Assembly (NCBI GenBank): GCA_017938785.1
Contig: JAGBAU010000155.1
Span: 1 to 14,273 of the forward strand
Reading direction: 5' to 3'
From: Clostridia bacterium
Lineage (GTDB): Bacteria; Bacillota_A; Clostridia; Christensenellales; Aristaeellaceae
Length of the DNA: 14,273 nt
The position numbers and the translations under genes are program-made. Below, piece after piece: positions 1 to 6,000 of the stretch (within the stretch, counting starts at the first letter, position 1; each line of letters opens with the position of its first letter). The notes under the pieces are model-generated. The model had not been told where the DNA came from, searched no databases, and was given only the letters and a program-made list of their open reading frames with translations.

Positions 1-39
1 ACCCGGAGGTCGAGGGTTCAAATCCCTCCCCCGCAACCA
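1..39 (+). tRNA. Initiator tRNA-fMet, 3' part only
   Basis: The window opens just after the anticodon of a tRNA. What remains is the 3' side of the anticodon stem (CCCGG), the variable loop (AGGTC), a complete T arm (GAGGG, loop TTCAAAT, CCCTC), the acceptor strand CCCCGC followed by A and A, and an encoded CCA. The anticodon-stem end CCCGG, preceded by A, and an A at the position opposite base 1 (the C1:A72 mismatch in initiators) point to tRNA-fMet. The anticodon lies outside the window, so the identity is inferred from the 3' half. Confidence 0.85.
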
Positions 40-42
40 TTT

Positions 43-119
43 GCCGGCGTAGCTCAGTTGGCTAGAGCATTCGGTTCATACCCGGAGTGTCATTGGTTCG
101 AATCCGATCGCCGGTACCA
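43..119 (+). tRNA. tRNA-Met (CAT), elongator
   Basis: This is a complete 77-nt cloverleaf. The acceptor strand GCCGGCG pairs with CGCCGGT through a G-U at pair 1-72. The D arm is GCTC/GAGC. The anticodon stem TTCGG/CCGGA closes the loop TTCATAC with anticodon CAT. The T arm is ATTGG/CCGAT with loop TTCGAAT, followed by A and an encoded CCA. The TTCATAC loop and the absence of a GGG/CCC initiator stem favour elongator Met over fMet or the lysidine-modified Ile tRNA, whose loop is usually CTCATAA. It sits 3 nt after tRNA-fMet, so the two are probably one transcript. Confidence 0.93.
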
Positions 120-121
120 GC

Positions 122-158
122 ACAGCTGCAATCGAAAGATTGCAGCTGTTTTCTTTTT
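122..158 (+). terminator. Rho-independent terminator of the tRNA cluster
   Basis: A perfect 12-bp stem (ACAGCTGCAATC paired with its complement) closes a GAAA tetraloop and runs into TTTTCTTTTT. It starts 3 nt after the CCA of tRNA-Met and ends the tRNA transcript. Confidence 0.92.
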
Positions 159-161
159 ATG

Positions 162-190
162 TTTACAAACCCTCTCGAATCCTGTATACT
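162..190 (+). promoter_or_regulatory. Sigma-A-type promoter of the cupin gene
   Basis: The -35 box is TTTACA (162-167), the spacer is 17 nt, and the -10 box is TATACT (185-190). It lies between the tRNA terminator and the cupin ribosome binding site GGAGGGG (209-215), so the cupin has its own transcript. Confidence 0.8.
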
Positions 191-221
191 GGGCTTATCA
201 AGCTGACTGGAGGGGTATTTT

Positions 222-581
222 ATGATCCGTAAAGCAGATATCAAGGCCGTTGAGAATCTTGCCGGCGGCAAGGGGACGGCATATGTTCACCACATTGTAT
301 CCAAGGATGAACTGCTCGGCCATGGCCGCATGTATGCGAAGGTGATCCTTCCTCCCGGTGCAAGCGTAGGCTGGCATCAGCACCAGAAGGATACCGAGCC
401 TTACTATATCCTCAAGGGTACGCCGGACTTCATTGACAATGATAAGACCGTCACCCGCGTTGCGCCCGGCGATGTGTGCGTGATCGAAGTTGGTCAGTTC
501 CACAGTCTCGAAAATAACACCAGCGAAGATGTGGAATTCATGGCGCTCATCTACAATGAGGCCGGTTACGATAACCGTTGA
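222..581 (+). CDS. Small single-domain cupin protein
   Basis: This 119-aa protein is a single Cupin_2-type beta barrel. Motif 1 follows the pattern G(X)5HXH(X)4E(X)6G exactly: Gly46, His52, His54, Glu59 and Gly66, within GWHQHQKDTEPYYILKG. Motif 2 follows as Gly83, Gly91, His94 and Asn98, with Glu89 where Pro is usual. His52, His54, Glu59 and His94 are the expected metal ligands, so a mononuclear metal site is likely intact. Small cupins of this kind include isomerases, dioxygenases and sugar- or ligand-binding proteins, and the sequence does not say which. No signal peptide is visible, so it is probably cytoplasmic. GGAGGGG lies 6 nt before the ATG. It has its own promoter and no co-directional partner, so the context gives no pathway. 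Confidence 0.88.
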   Translation: MIRKADIKAVENLAGGKGTAYVHHIVSKDELLGHGRMYAKVILPPGASVGWHQHQKDTEPYYILKGTPDFIDNDKTVTRVAPGDVCVIEVGQFHSLENNTSEDVEFMALIYNEAGYDNR

Positions 582-685
582 GGGTATACAGCATCAAAAA
601 AGTCCCGGTTCGAATGACAGGTGCTTATAAAACAGTATCCACACCAGCGAGAGCCGATGAAAGTCGATATTTAATACAGAGAAGA

Positions 686-722
686 ACGTCCGAAGGATTT
701 CAAATGCTTCGGGCGTTTCTTG
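686..722 (+). terminator. Probable terminator downstream of the cupin gene
   Basis: ACGTCCGAAG pairs with CTTCGGGCGT over 10 bp (one G-U) around an 11-nt loop, followed by TTTCTT. The T tract is short. It lies about 105 nt after the cupin stop and is the first good hairpin in that direction. Confidence 0.6.
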
Positions 723-734
723 TGCCGAGGGTAG

Positions 735-923
735 AGCTTTTCGCGCTTTTGTGATATAGTTTACTTGCTTAAAATACAAAAACAAGATTTGAGGCAATTT
801 GATAATCTGGATATGATTTATACTGCCTATAAAGACAGCACAGCCGCTTTACATAACTATATGAAGCGGCAATGGAGTTTTGTTGCGGGAATGGCTGATA
901 CTTTCAAGGAAATGAAAGCATAA
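735..923 (+). pseudogene. Possible gene remnant, C-terminal fragment of an unknown protein
   Basis: After an in-frame TAG (732-734) the frame stays open for 62 codons to TAA (921-923). The peptide looks protein-like, with segments such as LDMIYTAYKDSTAALHNY and SFVAGMADTFKEMKA, which have a plausible helical pattern. No ATG or GTG carries a Shine-Dalgarno sequence at usable distance: the in-frame ATG at 813 has GAGG only 18 nt upstream, and the TTG at 765 has none. The region is AT-richer than the neighbouring genes. I read it as the tail of a gene whose front is lost, perhaps from a mobile element. I do not recognise the family. Chance is possible at this length. Confidence 0.3.
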
Positions 924-1033
924 GCCGCAATTCTCAGGAACATAAAAACTTTAGAAACGAAGGTCTATGTACTTGCCGTCTGCAAACGACTTTGGCAAAC
1001 CGTTTACCACCAGAAAACTGAGACAGACATACC

Positions 1034-1069
1034 AAAAACCTCCGTATGGCCGCAACCATACGGAGGTTT
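1034..1069 (-). terminator. Terminator of the purine permease gene
   Basis: A perfect 14-bp stem (1036-1049 with 1056-1069, AAACCTCCGTATGG and its complement) closes a 6-nt loop. Read leftward it ends in TTTTT, while rightward the tail is only TTTAATT. It therefore serves the leftward permease gene, whose stop lies about 46 nt before it. Confidence 0.88.
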
Positions 1070-1115
1070 AATTGGTTTATGTGCACTTTTTTAAAGAACC
1101 GGGGCTTTTGCCGTA

Positions 1116-2474
1116 TCAGAGGAAGATGTACTTCAACACGAACAGTACGGCCAGGATATACATCAGGGGAGTGACCTTCTTGCCCTTGCCTGCGGCAACG
1201 TTGAGCAGCACGTAGGAAATGATGCCCAGGCTGATGCCCTCGGAGATGGAGTAGAACAGGGGCATGGCGATGATGGCCAGGTAGGCGGGAATGGCCTCGG
1301 TCAGGTTGTCCAGGTCGAAGCGGATTTCGGATACGGTGCCCACCATCAGGAAGCCGACCATGATCAGCGCCGGAGCCGTCGCGAAGGACGGAATGGCGGT
1401 GAAGATGGGCGCAAAGAACATGCTCAGCAGGAACAGGATGGCAGAGGTCAGGGCGGTGAGGCCGGTTCTGCCGCCTGCGGCAACGCCGGATGCGGATTCA
1501 ACGAAGGTGGTTACCGTGGAGGTGCCCAGGATTGCGCCTGCGGTGGTGCCGACGGCATCGGCCAGCAGGGCGGGTTTGATTCTGGGCAGGCGGCCTTCCT
1601 TATCGAGCATGTCAGCCTTGGTGGCAACGCCGATCAGGGTGCCCAGGGTGTCAAACAGGTCAACGAACAGGAAGCTGAATACCACAACGATGAAGTTTAC
1701 CAGGCTCACATCATTGAAGCTAACTTTGAAGCACTGGCCGAAGGTTTCGCCCAGCCTGGAGAAATCGGTCAGGCCCATGGCGGGGAACAGGGAGAAATAG
1801 TTCACGTTGTCCGGTACATAGATGCCGGCGACCTGACACAGCATACCGAGGAGCCAAGTGGCGATGATGCCGATGAGAATCGCACCGCTCACATTCTTGA
1901 GGTAGAGCACGGCGATGATGAACAGGCCCACCAGCGCCAGCAGTGCGCAGATGCCGGAGGTGTTGAAATTATCCGTGAAGCTGGTGATGGTAACCAGGGT
2001 GGAAGCATCCACGGAGAGGCCGGCGTTCTGCAGGCCGATGAAGGCGATGAACAGGCCGATGCCTACGGAAACACCCCGCTTCAGGTTTAAAGGAATGGCA
2101 TTGAAGATAGCTTCGCGCACATTGGTCAGCGAAAGCACGATGAAGACGAGACCCTCAACAAATACGGCAAGCAGTGCAACCTGCCAGCTGTAGCCGTAGC
2201 CCAGAACAACCGTGTAGGCCAGGAATGCGTTCAGGCCCATGCCTGCGGACAAAACGAAGGGCAGGTTGGCCATGAATGCCATGCAGCAGGTGGCGATGAA
2301 GGACGCCAGTGCGGTGGCCAGCAGTACGGCGGTGGAATCCATACCGGCGTCGGAAAGGATGCTGGGATTGACCGCCAGGATGTAAGCCATGGTCATGAAG
2401 GTGGTGATACCGGCCATGATTTCCGTCTTCGCGGTCGTCTTGTTCGCCTTCAGGCGAAAGATTCTTTCAAGCAT
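1116..2474 (-). CDS. AzgA/PbuG-type purine permease (NCS2 family)
   Basis: This 452-aa polytopic membrane protein has the length and signatures of the AzgA/PbuG group of nucleobase transporters, which take up adenine, guanine or hypoxanthine by proton symport. Diagnostic stretches are SAGMGLNAFLAYT (77-89), DLFDTLGTLIG (272-282) with KADML after it, and the GTSTVTTFVESASGV block (317-331) followed by GGRTG. About a dozen hydrophobic segments follow the family pattern. The frame stays open upstream to 2606, but I chose the ATG at 2474. AAGGGG lies 9 nt before it, MLERIFRLK is the usual N-terminus of the family, and the longer form would begin upstream of the promoter. Which purine is carried cannot be read from the sequence. 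An inverted repeat resembling PurR boxes lies upstream, which fits purine control. I see no purine riboswitch. Confidence 0.93.
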   Translation of the reverse strand: MLERIFRLKANKTTAKTEIMAGITTFMTMAYILAVNPSILSDAGMDSTAVLLATALASFIATCCMAFMANLPFVLSAGMGLNAFLAYTVVLGYGYSWQVALLAVFVEGLVFIVLSLTNVREAIFNAIPLNLKRGVSVGIGLFIAFIGLQNAGLSVDASTLVTITSFTDNFNTSGICALLALVGLFIIAVLYLKNVSGAILIGIIATWLLGMLCQVAGIYVPDNVNYFSLFPAMGLTDFSRLGETFGQCFKVSFNDVSLVNFIVVVFSFLFVDLFDTLGTLIGVATKADMLDKEGRLPRIKPALLADAVGTTAGAILGTSTVTTFVESASGVAAGGRTGLTALTSAILFLLSMFFAPIFTAIPSFATAPALIMVGFLMVGTVSEIRFDLDNLTEAIPAYLAIIAMPLFYSISEGISLGIISYVLLNVAAGKGKKVTPLMYILAVLFVLKYIFL

Positions 2475-2517
2475 TTTCTCAGTCCCCTTCATATATTCTT
2501 GCAATGAAACCATTTCC

Positions 2518-2546
2518 ATTCTATCAGATAAATACCAGCGCTTCAA
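2518..2546 (-). promoter_or_regulatory. Promoter of the purine permease gene
   Basis: Reading leftward, TTGAAG (2541-2546) is the -35 box and TAGAAT (2518-2523) the -10 box, with a 17-nt spacer. Transcription would start near 2511. That leaves only about 36 nt of leader, too short for a purine riboswitch. Confidence 0.75.
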
Positions 2547-2584
2547 GCTTATTTGCCTACATACTCGTGTGAAGGTTTCTTTTT

Positions 2585-2635
2585 CAAATTTCCGTACATT
2601 TATCACAAAGGTCTGGAATAATGATCGGAAATTTG
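2585..2635. promoter_or_regulatory. Inverted repeat between divergent promoters, PurR-box-like
   Basis: CAAATTTCCG (2585-2594) and CGGAAATTTG (2626-2635) form a perfect 10-bp inverted repeat with a 31-nt gap. It lies upstream of both divergent promoters. Reading inward, the arms continue as ATTTCCGTACATT (2588-2600, + strand) and ATTTCCGATCATT (2632-2620, - strand). Each differs from the Bacillus PurBox pattern AWWWCCGAACWWT, as I remember it, at one base in the CGAA core. A dimeric repressor site is an inference, and an extruded hairpin or chance is also possible. Confidence 0.45.
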
Positions 2636-2678
2636 GGCAGAATAGTAAAAACTTAACTTTATAGCGCGAATGATTCTA

Positions 2679-2707
2679 TTGAAAGCGCCAATTTTTCTTG
2701 TTATAAT
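2679..2707 (+). promoter_or_regulatory. Strong promoter of the CofE-like gene
   Basis: TTGAAA (2679-2684), a 17-nt spacer and TATAAT (2702-2707) form a near-consensus sigma-A promoter. TGT immediately before the -10 box makes it an extended -10. High basal expression is expected. Confidence 0.88.
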
Positions 2708-2740
2708 GAGCATGAAATCCGAATTAGGAGATGTTGATTT

Positions 2741-3937
2741 ATGAGTCGTATGGTTGGTACTGTTTCTATGGGTCTGCGCGCACCTATCATTCGCGACGGC
2801 GACGACATGATCGAAATCGTAACCGGTTCCGTTCTCGGCGCCATGAAGGAAGACGGCCTGCAGCCTCGTGACCGCGACATCGTTGCGATGACCGAAGCCA
2901 TCGTCGCCCGTTCCCAGGGCAACTACTGCACGGTGGACGATATTGCTCAGGATGTTCGCACCAAGTTCGGCGGCGAAACCATCGGCGTTATTTTCCCCAT
3001 CCTCAGCCGCAACCGCTTCGCAATCTGCCTGCGCGGTATGGCAAAGGGCGCGAAGAAGATTGTTCTGATGCTCAGCTATCCCTCTGATGAAGTGGGCAAT
3101 CATCTGGTGGATCTGGATCTGCTGGACGAGAAGGGCATCAACCCCTACAGCGATGTGCTCTCCCTGGAGCGTTATCGTGAGCTGTTCGGCTACAGAAAGC
3201 ACACCTTCACCGGCGTAGACTACGTTGAGTACTATTCCGAGCTGATCCGCGAATGCGGCGCAGAGGTCGAGGTTGTTTTCGCAAACGACTGCCGCGCAAT
3301 CCTGAACTACACCAAGAATGTTCTGAATTGCGATATCCATACCCGTGCCCGCACCAAGCGTCTGCTCAAGGCTGCCGGCGCAGAAATCGTATACGGCATG
3401 GACGAGATCATGTCCGCTCCCATTAACGGCAGCGGCTACAATGCCAAGTACGGCCTGCTGGGCTCCAACAAGGCTACTGAGGACAGAGTAAAGCTCTTCC
3501 CCCGCGATTGCCAGGATATGGTTGAGGGCATTCAGGCCCGCCTGCTGAAGGAAACCGGCAAGCACATCGAAGTTATGGTCTACGGCGACGGCGCCTTCAA
3601 GGATCCCATCGGCAAGATCTGGGAGCTGGCCGACCCGGTCGTTTCCCCTGCATACACTGCCGGTCTTGAGGGTACTCCCAACGAGCTGAAGCTCAAGTAC
3701 CTGGCCGATAACGATTTTGCAAACCTGTCCGGCGAAGCCCTGCGCGACGCCATCAAGGGCAAGATCCAGCAGAAGGACGGCTCCAGCCTGGTTGGCAACA
3801 TGGCTTCCGAGGGTACTACCCCCCGCCGCCTGACCGACCTGATCGGCTCCCTGTGTGACCTGACCTCCGGTTCCGGCGACAAGGGCACCCCGATCGTCTA
3901 TATCCAGGGCTACTTTGATAACTACACCAATGATTGA
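2741..3937 (+). CDS. CofE-like protein (coenzyme F420-0:L-glutamate ligase family), long form
   Basis: This 398-aa protein matches the F420_ligase family, whose archetype CofE adds glutamate to F420-0 using GTP. Visible family features are GLRAPIIRDGDDMIEIV (11-27), DRDIVAMTEAIVARSQGNY (44-62), NGSGYNAKYGLLGSNKATED (230-249) and YGDGAFKDPIGKIWELADPV (281-300). Archaeal CofE is about 250 aa, so this is the longer form. I know it as highly conserved in many Clostridia that are not known to make F420. Its real substrate is therefore uncertain, and a gamma-glutamyl or amide ligase on another phosphorylated acceptor is one option. AGGAG lies 10 nt before the ATG. Codon use looks biased to a few preferred codons, and with the strong promoter this suggests an abundant cytoplasmic protein. 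It is monocistronic and divergent from the purine permease. Confidence 0.85.
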   Translation: MSRMVGTVSMGLRAPIIRDGDDMIEIVTGSVLGAMKEDGLQPRDRDIVAMTEAIVARSQGNYCTVDDIAQDVRTKFGGETIGVIFPILSRNRFAICLRGMAKGAKKIVLMLSYPSDEVGNHLVDLDLLDEKGINPYSDVLSLERYRELFGYRKHTFTGVDYVEYYSELIRECGAEVEVVFANDCRAILNYTKNVLNCDIHTRARTKRLLKAAGAEIVYGMDEIMSAPINGSGYNAKYGLLGSNKATEDRVKLFPRDCQDMVEGIQARLLKETGKHIEVMVYGDGAFKDPIGKIWELADPVVSPAYTAGLEGTPNELKLKYLADNDFANLSGEALRDAIKGKIQQKDGSSLVGNMASEGTTPRRLTDLIGSLCDLTSGSGDKGTPIVYIQGYFDNYTND

Positions 3938-3948
3938 TCATAAAAGAT

Positions 3949-3980
3949 ACCCCCGATGCTTGCATCGGGGGTGTTTTTTT
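3949..3980. terminator. Bidirectional terminator between the CofE-like gene and the EamA gene
   Basis: ACCCCCGATG pairs perfectly with CATCGGGGGT around a CTTG loop. The rightward tail is GTTTTTTT and the leftward tail is ATCTTTTA. It ends the CofE-like transcript and the convergent transporter transcript, whose stop codon touches the tail. Confidence 0.93.
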
Positions 3981-4821
3981 ATATGTTCAGCAGTACCAGC
4001 GCCACAAAGATGACCAGCATGGCGATCACCTGGCGCCTGCTCAGGCGTTCCTTGAAGATGAAGAGCCCCGCCAGGGTGATGATCACGATGGTACCCACGC
4101 TGCGGCAGGGGTATACGATGATCGCCGGCAGCGCCTCCAGGGCCTTGAGCACGAAGCGTGCAGCCAGGAAGTTGGGAATGCCGATCATCGCGCCGAAGAG
4201 CAGCTCCTTTCCGCCCAGGCGTTCATGCTTCAGAAGGAGCACGATGATGCACAGCAGGAAGGCGGAGGTGAAGGTGAACAGCAAAAAGTGGTCGGAGAGC
4301 ACGGGATTGCCCGTTTCCCGGTAGACCTTGGACATGGAACTGGCCAAACCCTCTGTAAGCAGCAGCAGAAACAGCGTTGCCGAGGGTGTGACGTTTTGTT
4401 TGCCGCTGCGCAGGTTCATCAGCACTATGGCCACGATGGCGAGTGCAAAGCCCGCTACCTGAAGCACACCGGGCATTTCCCCGAACAGGAAGATGGAAAT
4501 CACCAGCGGCACCAGCAGCGCGCCCAGCTTGGAAAACAGGGAAGGCAGCACCATGCCCACGCGCTTGATGTTGTAGCGGTTGGCCATCATGGCCGTCATG
4601 AAGAACACGCCGTTGAGCATGCCCAAACCGAAGGTTTTGCCGAAGCCTTCTGCAGAGGGCAGCAGCCTTCCGCCAAAGCCCAGGAAGCAGCCGGCCATCA
4701 CCATGCAGGTGAGGTAATTGCAGGCGATCATGCCCGTGCTGCTGCGGACCCGGCCCTCACTGAAGCGAATGACGATGGAGAGCATGGCTCCGCAGATCAT
4801 GTTCAGCAGCAGATAAATCAA
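3979..4821 (-). CDS. EamA/DMT-family transporter
   Basis: This 280-aa membrane protein is made almost entirely of about ten hydrophobic segments arranged as two EamA repeats. Each repeat ends in the typical helix, loop and acidic turn: FLFGEMPGVLQ (115-125 region) in the first half and FIFKERLSRRQ near residue 255 in the second. Drug/metabolite transporters of this kind export or take up metabolites, and the substrate cannot be read from the sequence. The start is a TTG at 4821. No ATG or GTG lies nearby upstream in frame, and GAGGTG sits 7 nt before the TTG. Only 35 nt separate it from the upstream DUF4236 gene and no promoter is visible in the gap, so the two are probably co-transcribed and end at the 3949-3980 terminator. 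Confidence 0.87.
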   Translation of the reverse strand: MIYLLLNMICGAMLSIVIRFSEGRVRSSTGMIACNYLTCMVMAGCFLGFGGRLLPSAEGFGKTFGLGMLNGVFFMTAMMANRYNIKRVGMVLPSLFSKLGALLVPLVISIFLFGEMPGVLQVAGFALAIVAIVLMNLRSGKQNVTPSATLFLLLLTEGLASSMSKVYRETGNPVLSDHFLLFTFTSAFLLCIIVLLLKHERLGGKELLFGAMIGIPNFLAARFVLKALEALPAIIVYPCRSVGTIVIITLAGLFIFKERLSRRQVIAMLVIFVALVLLNI

Positions 4822-4828
4822 ATGAAGG

Positions 4829-4834
4829 CACCTC
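4829..4834 (-). promoter_or_regulatory. Ribosome binding site that fixes a TTG start
   Basis: GAGGTG, read leftward, ends 7 nt before the TTG at 4821. It is the main reason for accepting TTG as the start of the EamA transporter. Confidence 0.7.
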
Positions 4835-4856
4835 GTTTATAACTGGTTTCGGGATA

Positions 4857-5813
4857 CTATTCCAGGCGGTTTACAGCGCCGAAGCCGGACGCCAGGTCGA
4901 AGTCCATGTTGCAGTTGAAGCGCGCCATGGTTTCGGAGGGATCGATCATGCCGAAGCGGATCTTGTTCATGGTGGCGCGGTCGAAGGATGCGGACAGTAC
5001 GGTATTGCTGTCCAGCTCGGCATGCACGATGGTATGTTCAACCGGCAGCAGGGCAAAGATATCCCTTGCAATGCGAATGGCCGTGCTGCACACGAAATCC
5101 TGCAGGATGTTGTTGTATTCCACATGGTTGACGGAACCCTTCAGGGTGATGAGGGCGTCCTCGTTCACGGTGAATTCAACCTCCATCTTGGTGGGATCAT
5201 CGGTGCCGAACACGAAGCCGCTGCCGTAATCCAGCAGGTCGTCCAGGGGATTGACCTCGTAGATCACACTCAGGTAGGTATCGATATCGCCGTTCAGGAT
5301 GGCGGGAGCCACGCTGTGGTAATAGTTCCACATCATTTCGTTGTAGGAAGGGTCCGGCGGCTGGGGAAGGGACATGACCTCGTTCCAGTCGATGGAATCA
5401 TCCACGGATTTATGGATGGAATAGAGGCTTTCCGGGGAAACCTGCGCAGGAATATTCCGGGTGGTCTGTAGGGGACGGCGCTGAATTTCAGGCATAACTC
5501 TGTTTGCAGGTCTGGCTGCAGGCCTGGATGCGCGCTGAGGAAGCTCAGCCGCAGGTTGAACGACAGGCACAGCGGCAGCAGCCACGCGCTTTTCAGCTTC
5601 CTTCTTTTTACGGGTGGCTTCCTTCTTGGGATTCTTGGTATCCACATAATAAAGCCCCGTGCCAGGAACGCCCAGGGTGGTGGTTACCTGCCCCTTGGTA
5701 TTGAAGGTTTTGCGAAAACCGGGCACACCCACGCTGATGCTCTGGGTGGATTTTCCCAGGTTCAGGCGAACGCCGGGCAGAATGGATATGGTTTTACGAA
5801 AACGGAGACCCAT
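4857..5813 (-). CDS. DUF4236-domain protein with an unrecognised C-terminal domain
   Basis: The 318-aa product starts with a DUF4236 domain (about residues 1-57). This is recognisable from MGLRFRKTISILPGVRLNLG, then SISVGVPG and TTTLGVPGTGLYY. A lysine/arginine-rich run (61-77) and a Pro/Ala/Arg-rich linker (78-125) follow. Residues 130-318 look like a folded acidic domain containing DSIDWNEVM, DPSYNEMMWNYYHSVAP and a predicted beta-rich tail; I do not recognise it. DUF4236 occurs in many bacteria, often alone or before variable domains, with no settled function that I know of. No signal peptide or membrane helix is visible, so it is probably cytoplasmic. AGGAG lies 7 nt before the ATG. It has a good promoter and probably shares a transcript with the EamA transporter 35 nt downstream. 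Confidence 0.82.
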   Translation of the reverse strand: MGLRFRKTISILPGVRLNLGKSTQSISVGVPGFRKTFNTKGQVTTTLGVPGTGLYYVDTKNPKKEATRKKKEAEKRVAAAAVPVVQPAAELPQRASRPAARPANRVMPEIQRRPLQTTRNIPAQVSPESLYSIHKSVDDSIDWNEVMSLPQPPDPSYNEMMWNYYHSVAPAILNGDIDTYLSVIYEVNPLDDLLDYGSGFVFGTDDPTKMEVEFTVNEDALITLKGSVNHVEYNNILQDFVCSTAIRIARDIFALLPVEHTIVHAELDSNTVLSASFDRATMNKIRFGMIDPSETMARFNCNMDFDLASGFGAVNRLE

Positions 5814-5860
5814 GCTATCACTCCTGTCTGTAGATTCCGGAAAAGTAGTGCTATGCGTTT

Positions 5861-5889
5861 ATTCTATCATAGGAATCCGGCGATTTCAA
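5861..5889 (-). promoter_or_regulatory. Promoter of the DUF4236-EamA unit
   Basis: Read leftward, TTGAAA (5884-5889), a 17-nt spacer and TAGAAT (5861-5866) make a good sigma-A promoter about 50 nt before the start codon. Confidence 0.8.
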
Positions 5890-6000
5890 TCCGCAGCCGT
5901 TCAACTCATTTATGACCACAGTTTTGACAATAATTTGGTAGAAGGCCGGGCGGGCTGTCTGCCGTGAACCGGCGGAGAATTCAAGCGAAAGGAACAACCA

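Larger units (their letters stand above)
582..1115. other. Long intergenic stretch, AT-richer than its neighbours
   Basis: About 530 bases lie between the cupin and the purine permease. They hold a hairpin terminator near 686-722, an open frame without a convincing start (735-923), a bulged hairpin inside that frame (843-870) and the leftward terminator of the permease (1034-1069). I see no tRNA, riboswitch or complete gene in the rest. The composition from about 735 to 1030 is visibly more AT-rich than the flanking genes, which fits a decayed or acquired fragment. Confidence 0.6.

Noticed and set aside
607..615. GGTTCGAAT shared with the tRNA-Met T arm (95-103), as a possible attachment-site repeat
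   Set aside because: Nine bases of the common T-loop sequence are too short, do not include the tRNA 3' end, and no integrase gene lies between.
930..1060. A short leftward open frame running through the permease terminator hairpin
   Set aside because: It has no ribosome binding site, and half of it consists of the terminator stem.
2475..2640. Purine riboswitch ahead of the permease gene
   Set aside because: The conserved loop sequences are not present, and the promoter at 2518-2546 leaves only about 36 nt of leader.
2603..3565. A 320-codon - strand frame opposite the CofE-like gene
   Set aside because: It is antisense to a gene with strong promoter, ribosome binding site and family motifs, and no domain is recognisable in the shadow product.
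3934..4842. A 302-codon + strand frame opposite the EamA transporter
   Set aside because: Its product is almost all His, Gln, Glu, Asp and Ala, the typical antisense of a membrane protein, and it runs through a strong terminator.
5924..5929. TTGACA as the -35 box of the amino acid permease promoter
   Set aside because: No -10-like hexamer lies 15-19 nt downstream, so I did not list it as a promoter.
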